Shown piece by piece: positions 1-3,932 of a DNA stretch of 6,275 bases. The notes below the pieces were generated by a model that saw nothing but the letters and a program-made list of their open reading frames with translations, made no database searches and was not told where the DNA came from. The position numbers and the translations under genes are program-made. The first letter of the stretch is position 1, and each line of letters begins with the position of its first letter. This DNA is from Allocoleopsis sp036703385. Its GTDB lineage: Bacteria > Cyanobacteriota > Cyanobacteriia > Cyanobacteriales > Coleofasciculaceae. Location of the stretch: contig NZ_DATNPA010000140.1 of assembly GCF_036703385.1 (NCBI RefSeq), forward strand, positions 1 to 6,275. Reading direction: 5' to 3'.

Positions 1-218
1 TTGAGCAGCTGACGCAAGCGTTTATTGGTAAAGGCGTTGACCCGGCGACAGCTCACAATCAAGCGATCGCAACTATTGATGGGATTGTCCGCCGCGAAGC
101 CTTCGTGATGGCGTTCAATGACAGCTTTTACTTTATCGGTATTGCTTTACTCGTGAGTGGTGTGATCTTGCTCTTTTGTAAGAAAGTCAAGCCCGGTGCA
201 GGGGCTGCCGCCCATTAA
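1..218 (+). CDS. DHA2/EmrB-type MFS efflux permease, C-terminal end (partial)
   Basis: Reading from base 3, an open frame of 71 codons runs to a TAA at 216-218; the rest of the gene lies left of the window. The visible tail has a polar stretch ending DGIVRREAFVMAFNDSF, then one hydrophobic segment (YFIGIALLVSGVILLF) and a short basic cytoplasmic tail (CKKVKPGAGAAAH). This arrangement (REAFVMAFND followed by the last helix and a Lys-rich tail) is typical of 14-helix DHA2 drug:H+ antiporters (EmrB/QacA type), which sit in the inner membrane and usually work with an HlyD/EmrA-type adaptor. A MarR-type gene follows 71 bp downstream on the same strand, the usual partner of such pumps. It contains a HIP1 octamer at 63-70. 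The family call is fairly secure; the exported substrate cannot be told from this fragment. Confidence 0.8.
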   Translation, partial: EQLTQAFIGKGVDPATAHNQAIATIDGIVRREAFVMAFNDSFYFIGIALLVSGVILLFCKKVKPGAGAAAH

Positions 219-289
219 GAGATGTAACAACCATAAGCCAAATAAAGATGTTACCGTAATCTTGCATATTAGTCATTGATCGTTGCTTG

Positions 290-757
290 ATGCCTTTTTC
301 TTCTGTGAATCACAGTCATTTGACAGAGTGGGAGGAAGTTCTGGCTCCCCAAAGTCTCGGCTACCGGATTAAACTGCTCTCCATGTTGCTAAGTCGCACG
401 TTTCAAGAGCGATTAGAGCCGTATGGACTGACGCCGTTTCATTGGGTCGTTTTGTGTTGCTTGTGGCAAGAAGATGGGTTGGCAACCTCTAGTATTGGGG
501 AACGATTACAACAGGTGGGAGGCACTTTAACCGGGGTGATCGATCGCATGGAAGAACGAGGGCTAGTGCGTCGAGAGCGGGATATGCGCGATCGCAGAAT
601 TTGGCGGATTTGGTTGACAGAGGCTGGCAAGGAGTTGGAAGAGGTGTTGCCTCCGATTGCGCTGGACATCCGGGAACAGGCGATGGCAGGAATTCCTGAA
701 GCTGAGCGAGAATTACTTTCGAGGTTGATTGATCAAGCGATCGCTAATTTTTCGTAA
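290..757 (+). CDS. MarR-family winged-helix transcriptional regulator
   Basis: A 155-aa protein, the usual length for MarR repressors. The N-terminal helix (about residues 20-45, LGYRIKLLSMLLSRTFQERL) would form part of the dimer interface. The winged helix-turn-helix covers about 46-115: LTPFHWVVLCCLW, then recognition helix GGTLTGVIDRMEERGLV, then a wing rich in Arg (RRERDMRDRRIWRIWLT). The last third is helical (ELEEVLPPI to LIDQAIANF) and would complete the dimerisation domain. MarR proteins bind palindromic operators as dimers and release DNA on binding small phenolic or drug-like ligands. The preceding efflux-permease tail suggests it controls that pump, but I found no convincing operator in the 71-bp gap. 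I chose ATG 290; a TTG directly before it at 287 would add one residue. No Shine-Dalgarno sequence is evident for either start. Two HIP1 sites lie inside the gene. Confidence 0.88.
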   Translation: MPFSSVNHSHLTEWEEVLAPQSLGYRIKLLSMLLSRTFQERLEPYGLTPFHWVVLCCLWQEDGLATSSIGERLQQVGGTLTGVIDRMEERGLVRRERDMRDRRIWRIWLTEAGKELEEVLPPIALDIREQAMAGIPEAERELLSRLIDQAIANFS

Positions 758-767
758 GCCAGCTTTT

Positions 768-802
768 TTGACATCCTCTCCGCCCTGGAAGGGCGATGAT
801 TC
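768..802 (-). mobile_element. Right-end hairpin of an IS200/IS605 (TnpB-type) element, probable remnant
   Basis: On the + strand this reads TTGACATCCTCT, then CGCCCT (781-786), loop GGA, AGGGCG (790-795), then ATGATTC. On the minus strand it becomes GAATC, a G/C hairpin, then GGATGTCAA. That is the form I recognise from cyanobacterial IS200/IS605-family elements carrying tnpB, where the hairpin marks the right end and the 3' end of the omega RNA scaffold. The orientation would place tnpB to the right on the minus strand. No intact TnpB is there; a 28-codon minus-strand stretch just inside the end finishes STLEYEPLTLFGW and might be a decayed C-terminus, but I cannot confirm that. The end lies 10 bp after the marR stop codon. 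The left end was not located. Confidence 0.6.
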
Positions 803-930
803 GCTACCAGCCGAACAGCGTCAACGGCTCGTACTCAAGGGTGGAGCCAACATGGCATGTTCCTTCTTGTGTAGTGTATCCAAAGACGGCTCAGTATACT
901 GTCTATGAACCGCTTTGCCAACTATTTATA

Positions 931-1029
931 TTACTCCCTTCCCGCCAGAAGAATACCTATCGTATTCCCGCGCAAAATCAAGGGTTGACCCATCTGGTAG
1001 TAAGTAATCTTAGACCGGGAAGGGAGTAA
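931..1029. repeat. 99-bp multi-branched palindrome (MITE-like)
   Basis: The outer arms are an exact 14-bp inverted repeat: TTACTCCCTTCCCG (931-944) and its complement CGGGAAGGGAGTAA (1016-1029). Inside them are nested or adjacent short inverted repeats: CCAGA/TCTGG (945-949 with 993-997), GAATAC/GTATTC (951-956 with 962-967) and GGGT/ACCC (982-985 with 988-991). A single strand could fold into a branched structure. No clear target-site duplication flanks it. It could be a small non-autonomous element, part of the neighbouring IS200/IS605 remnant, or a structured RNA. An open frame at 796-1029 crosses it but looks accidental. Confidence 0.55.
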
Positions 1030-1100
1030 GTGTTGTGTAATTTAGGAATCCAATCATTACGATAGACAGAAGCCGATAATAATTTCCTCAAAGCTACTAA

Positions 1101-1129
1101 TTGCCAAACACTAATAACTTCTTTATAAC
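1101..1129 (+). promoter_or_regulatory. Sigma70-like promoter, probably for the cmp operon
   Basis: TTGCCA (1101-1106) and TATAAC (1124-1129) are separated by exactly 17 bp, each differing from the consensus hexamer at one position. The surrounding DNA is AT-rich. Transcription would start near 1136, giving cmpA an untranslated leader of roughly 375 nt. In Synechococcus elongatus the cmp operon is activated under low CO2 by the LysR-type protein CmpR, but no exact CmpR motif was found here, so regulation remains inferred. Other start sites in the gap cannot be excluded. Confidence 0.5.
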
Positions 1130-1237
1130 TATCATTTAATATTTTTTTAGTTTTTGCATGGCAAAGCTAATTTCTCATCGGTCAAAGGTGGTAATCTGAT
1201 ACCAGGTTGCAAATCACAAACAAAGTTGCCTCCGAAG

Positions 1238-1267
1238 CAGTGAATGAGCCTAAGAGATTATTCACTG
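1238..1267 (+). promoter_or_regulatory. Leader hairpin 5' of the upstream ORF
   Basis: CAGTGAAT (1238-1245) pairs perfectly with ATTCACTG (1260-1267). A G-U and an A-U pair extend the stem inward, leaving a loop of about 10 nt. The hairpin ends 5 nt before the AGGAGG ribosome binding site (1273-1278) of the short upstream ORF, so its folding could affect ribosome access there. It is not followed by a T run and is not a terminator. It matches no riboswitch class that I recognise. Confidence 0.5.
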
Positions 1268-1286
1268 AACTCAGGAGGGCACGTTT

Positions 1287-1352
1287 ATGCAACTGAATAT
1301 TGCTACCAATTCAATCAGATTCATTCCTGGTTTAGCGCAACTAGACGATTAG
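1287..1352 (+). CDS. 21-aa upstream ORF (putative leader peptide)
   Basis: ATG 1287 opens a 21-codon frame that starts MQLNIATNSI, ends GLAQLDD and stops at TAG 1350-1352. It is preceded by a full AGGAGG (1273-1278) with 8-nt spacing, the best Shine-Dalgarno sequence in the window and stronger than those of the large genes. The last three sense codons (CTA GAC GAT) form most of the 5' arm of the hairpin at 1342-1363 and the stop codon falls in its loop, so a ribosome ending here would disrupt that hairpin. The ORF lies about 160 nt upstream of cmpA and inside its predicted transcript. I do not recognise the peptide and it has no membrane segment. It may be a regulatory leader peptide, a small functional protein, or the remaining start of a lost gene. 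Confidence 0.45.
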   Translation: MQLNIATNSIRFIPGLAQLDD

Positions 1353-1397
1353 CCTATCGTCTAAAAGTAGATCGCTAGGTTTTTATAAACCTCAGCG
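1342..1397 (+). promoter_or_regulatory. Tandem leader hairpins at and after the upstream ORF stop
   Basis: Hairpin 1: TAGACGAT (1342-1349) pairs exactly with ATCGTCTA (1356-1363) across a 6-nt loop holding the upstream ORF stop codon. Hairpin 2: CGCTAGGTTT (1373-1382) pairs with AAACCT plus AGCG (1387-1397), giving ten pairs with one bulged C and a TTAT loop. Neither is followed by a run of T, so they are not ordinary intrinsic terminators. Their position between the small ORF and cmpA suits translational coupling, RNA stability or protein binding. Hairpin 1 could also be a 22-bp dyad operator in DNA. Confidence 0.5.
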
Positions 1398-1510
1398 TAA
1401 GTTGCTTATCGCTGCCAAACCCACCCAAAAGTTCAAAACTTTGAATTCCTAAAAAAATAGTCATTTTTTGAGTAGCACTACAGAAAAGAGATTAGCTGCA
1501 AGGAGATTCT

Positions 1511-2869
1511 ATGACCAATTTTTCAAGGTTATCTCGCCGGAGATTTTTGTTAACTGCTGGGGCATCAGCTGCGGCATCTATATTATTAAAAGGCTGCTTA
1601 GGAAACCCCCCCGACCCTAGTGGCAAGACCATAGCACAGACAACTCCTGCCGCCAAAATCGACCCAGCACAGGCACCGGAAACTCCAAACATCAAGTTAG
1701 GATATATCCCCATTGTAGAAGCGGCTCCTTTGATTATTGCTCAAGAAAAAGGTTTCTTTGCTAAGTACGGCATGACTGGAGTGAAGCTGGACAAGCAGGC
1801 TTCCTGGGGTTCAATGCGAGACAACACTGAAATTGGCTCAGCGGGTGGGGGTGTTGATGGGGGTCAATATCAGATGCCAATGCCCCATTTAATTACTGAA
1901 GGTGTAATCACCAAAGGTAATCAAAAGATTCCCATGTATCTCCTGGCGCAGTTGATTACTCACGGGAACGGAATTGCGCTAGCCAACAAACATAAGGGAC
2001 AGGGACTGGGAACTAAGATAAACTCGGGCAAGGCAGTTTTTGACAAGCTCAACTCTGCAAAAACTCCGTTCACCGCTGCCCAAACCTTTCCAGCTGTTAA
2101 CCAGGATTTTTGGATTCGCTACTGGTTAGCCGCTAGTGGTATTAATCCTGATACAGATATCAAATTGCTGACAGTACCATCCGCCCAGACTGTTGCCAAT
2201 ATGAAGACGGGTACGATGGATGCCTTCAGTACTGGCGACCCCTGGCCGTACCGAATTGTCAAAGATAAGATTGGCTTCTTGGCAACATTGACAGCGGAAA
2301 TGTGGAAAAATCACCCCGAAGAATACTTAGCTCTGAGAGCTGATTGGGTTGATAAAAATCCCAAGGCGACTAAAGCCCTATTGAAAGGCGTCATGGAAGC
2401 CCAACAGTGGTTGGATAATTTTGACAACCGGAAAGAAGCGGCTGAAATTCTCGCTGGACGCAATTACTTTAATCTTCCAGCTGAAGTTTTGATTGACCCG
2501 TTCATGGGTAAATACGACATGGGAGATGGTCGGGTCATTGATGATAAGAAGATGGCAGCATACTACTGGAAAGATGAAAGAGGTAGTGTTTCCTATCCCT
2601 ACAAGAGCCACGACCTTTGGTTCATAACCGAAAGCGTTCGTTGGGGTTTCGTGCCGAAAGAGTACTTAACAAAGGCTAAGGCGCTCATCGATAAAGTCAA
2701 CCGAGAAGATATTTGGAAAGAAGCGGCAAAAGAAGCGGGTATTCCTGAAGCCGATATTCCGACCAGTACATCTCGTGGTGTTGAAGAATTTTTCGATGGC
2801 ATCAAGTTTGACCCCGAGAAACCAGAGGAATACCTGAAGAGTTTGAAAATCAAGAAAGTTGATATTTAG
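1511..2869 (+). CDS. cmpA: Bicarbonate (or nitrate) ABC transporter substrate-binding lipoprotein, CmpA/NrtA family
   Basis: This 452-aa protein captures the anion in the periplasm and delivers it to CmpB. The N-terminus has a twin-arginine motif (SRRRFL, residues 8-13), a hydrophobic stretch, and a lipobox ending LLKGC with Cys29 as the lipidation site. A Pro/Ala-rich linker leads into the binding domain at about residue 60 (IKLGYIPIVEAAPLIIAQEKGFF). Markers in order are KQASW (95-99), GSAGGGVDGGQYQMPMP, TFPAVNQDFWIRYW (192-205), STGDPWP (240-246), HPEEYLALRADW (268-279) and GSVSYPYK, with the family ending FFDGIKFDP...YLKSLKIKK. Nitrate-binding NrtA has His and Lys in the TFPxxxH and HPEK positions; here they are Gln198 and Glu271, as in bicarbonate-binding CmpA. 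AAGGAG at 1500-1505 supports ATG 1511. The family is certain; bicarbonate over nitrate is a strong inference from sequence only. Confidence 0.9.
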   Translation: MTNFSRLSRRRFLLTAGASAAASILLKGCLGNPPDPSGKTIAQTTPAAKIDPAQAPETPNIKLGYIPIVEAAPLIIAQEKGFFAKYGMTGVKLDKQASWGSMRDNTEIGSAGGGVDGGQYQMPMPHLITEGVITKGNQKIPMYLLAQLITHGNGIALANKHKGQGLGTKINSGKAVFDKLNSAKTPFTAAQTFPAVNQDFWIRYWLAASGINPDTDIKLLTVPSAQTVANMKTGTMDAFSTGDPWPYRIVKDKIGFLATLTAEMWKNHPEEYLALRADWVDKNPKATKALLKGVMEAQQWLDNFDNRKEAAEILAGRNYFNLPAEVLIDPFMGKYDMGDGRVIDDKKMAAYYWKDERGSVSYPYKSHDLWFITESVRWGFVPKEYLTKAKALIDKVNREDIWKEAAKEAGIPEADIPTSTSRGVEEFFDGIKFDPEKPEEYLKSLKIKKVDI

Positions 2870-2907
2870 TCGCTAGTCCGAATCAAGGATGAAACTGGGT
2901 CAGTTAG

Positions 2908-2955
2908 CATCTTCAATCTTCAACTTTCAACCTTTTAACTCTCTGACCTTTGACC
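2908..2955 (+). repeat. Degenerate heptamer array (AAYYTTC type) in the cmpA-cmpB gap
   Basis: Units with 7-nt spacing: CATCTTC, AATCTTC (2915-2921), AACTTTC (2922-2928), AACCTTT, then after one extra T, AACTCTC, followed by two TGACCTT-like units. It is the worn counterpart of the cleaner array between cmpC and cmpD. Such short tandem heptamers are common between genes in filamentous cyanobacteria. The transcribed strand is pyrimidine-rich and contains few G, so it should remain mostly unfolded. The array stops 13 bp before the cmpB ribosome binding site. Confidence 0.65.
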
Positions 2956-2983
2956 AATAACTACAGTTAAGGAAGACTAAGCT

Positions 2984-3823
2984 ATGACAACCCTCCAGAG
3001 ACGTGCTTCAGCAAATACCTATGAAAATGTATGGGTATCGCGCCTGAAAAAGCTATTACCTGATATTGTGCCTCCCGTGGTAGCGATCGCAATTTTCTTG
3101 CTCGTGTGGCAGATATTTTCGATGACTCCAGGTGCAACACTCCCAGGCCCAATTAAGGTAGTGCAAGAAACCTGGATACTAATTGGATGGCCTTTTTATG
3201 ACCGAGGTGGTATAGACAAAGGTTTATTTTGGCAGGTCTTTGCCAGTTTACAACGGGTGGCGATCGGTTACACACTAGCTGCGATTGTTGGTATTGCTTT
3301 GGGCATCTTGGTTGGTACAAGTAAATTGATGTCCAAGGCTTTAGACCCCATCTTTCAGTTCCTGCGAGTTGTCGCGCCCTTGGCATGGGTACCCATTGCT
3401 TTAGCAGCCTTGCGGCAGAACGAACCAGCAGCCCTTTTCGTAATTTTCATTACAGCAATTTGGCCCATCTTAATCAACACATCGGTGGGCGTGAGACAAA
3501 TCCCCAGCGATTACAACAACGTCGCCAAAGTTCTCCAACTTTCAAAACAGGAATATTTCTTTAATATTCTTATTCCCTCTGCTCTTCCCTACATTTTCAC
3601 AGGACTAAGAATTGCACTTGGCTTGGCTTGGTTGGCGATTATTGCAGCAGAAATTGTTATGTCCGGTATTGTTGGGATTGGCTTCTTTATCTGGAATGCC
3701 TATCAGAATAACCAGGTGAGCGAAGTCATCTTAGCTGTGGTGTACATCGGTGCTGTTGGCTTACTACTCGACAAGCTCATGATATGGCTTGAATCGCGGA
3801 TTTTGCCACAAGAACAGAAGTAG
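2984..3823 (+). CDS. cmpB: Bicarbonate/nitrate ABC transporter permease CmpB/NrtB
   Basis: This 279-aa inner-membrane subunit, normally a homodimer, forms the channel for the anion delivered by CmpA. About six membrane segments are visible: 28-47 (IVPPVVAIAIFLLVWQIFSM), 88-113, about 125-145 (FLRVVAPLAWVPIALAAL), about 150-170 (ALFVIFITAIWPILINTSVGV), about 205-235, and a last one near 245-265. The cytoplasmic EAA-type loop that docks on the ATPases is at about 180-210 (VAKVLQLSKQEYFFNILIPSALPYIFTGLR). The phrases PGATLPGP, LQRVAIGYTLAAIVG and MSGIVGIGFFIWNAYQ are those of the NrtB/CmpB/SsuC permease group, and agree best with my recollection of CmpB. AAGGAAG (2969-2975) lies 8 nt before the ATG. 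It follows cmpA by 114 bp and precedes cmpC by 109 bp, with repeats in both gaps. Length and ends fit the family. Confidence 0.9.
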   Translation: MTTLQRRASANTYENVWVSRLKKLLPDIVPPVVAIAIFLLVWQIFSMTPGATLPGPIKVVQETWILIGWPFYDRGGIDKGLFWQVFASLQRVAIGYTLAAIVGIALGILVGTSKLMSKALDPIFQFLRVVAPLAWVPIALAALRQNEPAALFVIFITAIWPILINTSVGVRQIPSDYNNVAKVLQLSKQEYFFNILIPSALPYIFTGLRIALGLAWLAIIAAEIVMSGIVGIGFFIWNAYQNNQVSEVILAVVYIGAVGLLLDKLMIWLESRILPQEQK

Positions 3824-3833
3824 AAACTCATCC

Positions 3834-3884
3834 CTAATGGCTAATCGCTAACCTCTACACGCACAATTAGCAATTAGCCATTAG
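3834..3884. repeat. Long hairpin built from AATTAGC-type heptamers in the cmpB-cmpC gap
   Basis: CTAATGGCTAAT (3834-3845) is the exact complement of ATTAGCCATTAG (3873-3884). After one mismatch, five more pairs follow (GCTAA 3847-3851 with TTAGC 3867-3871), giving 17 pairs around a 15-nt loop. The 3' arm is made of tandem heptamers AATTAGC, AATTAGC, CATTAGC (3865-3885). It begins 10 bp after the cmpB stop codon and is followed by an A/C-rich stretch without a T run, so it is not an intrinsic terminator. It could protect the 3' end of a cmpAB transcript or tune the level of cmpC. Confidence 0.7.
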
Positions 3885-3889
3885 CCACA

Positions 3890-3924
3890 AACAACCAACA
3901 ACCAACAAATAATAACTAACAACA
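3890..3924 (+). repeat. AACAACC heptamer array before cmpC
   Basis: Five consecutive 7-nt units: AACAACC (3890-3896), AACAACC (3897-3903), AACAAAT, AATAACT and AACAACA (3918-3924). The RNA would contain only A, C and U, hence be unstructured. It ends 8 nt before the cmpC ATG and takes the place where a Shine-Dalgarno sequence would be expected; no purine-rich GGAG-type site is present. An open, A-rich standby region might help ribosomes load here, but that is inference. Confidence 0.6.
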
Positions 3925-3932
3925 TAATTGCC

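Larger units (their letters stand above)
758..1510. other. 753-bp gap without a normal-sized gene
   Basis: From left to right this gap holds the putative IS200/IS605 right end (768-802), about 130 bp of undetermined sequence, a 99-bp complex palindrome (931-1029), AT-rich DNA with a sigma70-like promoter (1101-1129), and a leader with three hairpins and a short upstream ORF (1238-1397). A final A/T-rich stretch leads into the ribosome binding site of cmpA. I saw no tRNA or rRNA. Apart from the 21-codon ORF I saw no coding sequence that looks real on either strand. I searched the part upstream of cmpA for the NtcA motif GTA-N8-TAC and for the CmpR motif TTA-N7/8-TAA and found no exact copy of either. 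Confidence 0.75.

Noticed and set aside
796..1029. 77-codon open frame on the + strand after marR
   Set aside because: Its first codon is inside the IS right-end hairpin and its end is the right arm of the 99-bp palindrome. It has no ribosome binding site, and its composition resembles no domain I know.
978..1166. 63-codon minus-strand open stretch (ends TTRWVNP)
   Set aside because: It has no ATG start or ribosome binding site and resembles neither TnpA nor TnpB. It overlaps the palindrome and is probably chance.
1191..1202. GTA and TAC near each other, resembling an NtcA site
   Set aside because: The spacing is 6 bases instead of 8, and its position lies downstream of the predicted promoter.
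1200..1300. Possible glutamine riboswitch (CCGAAG at 1232-1237 before a short ORF)
   Set aside because: Only one short string agrees. The other conserved blocks of the glnA/Downstream-peptide class were not found.
1384..1389. TATAAA as a second -10 box
   Set aside because: It has no fitting -35 hexamer 16-18 bp upstream, and the bases belong to the loop and arm of a hairpin.
1432..1445. TTCAAA/TTTGAA inverted repeat upstream of cmpA
   Set aside because: Six A/T-rich pairs with a 2-nt centre are easily expected by chance in such AT-rich DNA.
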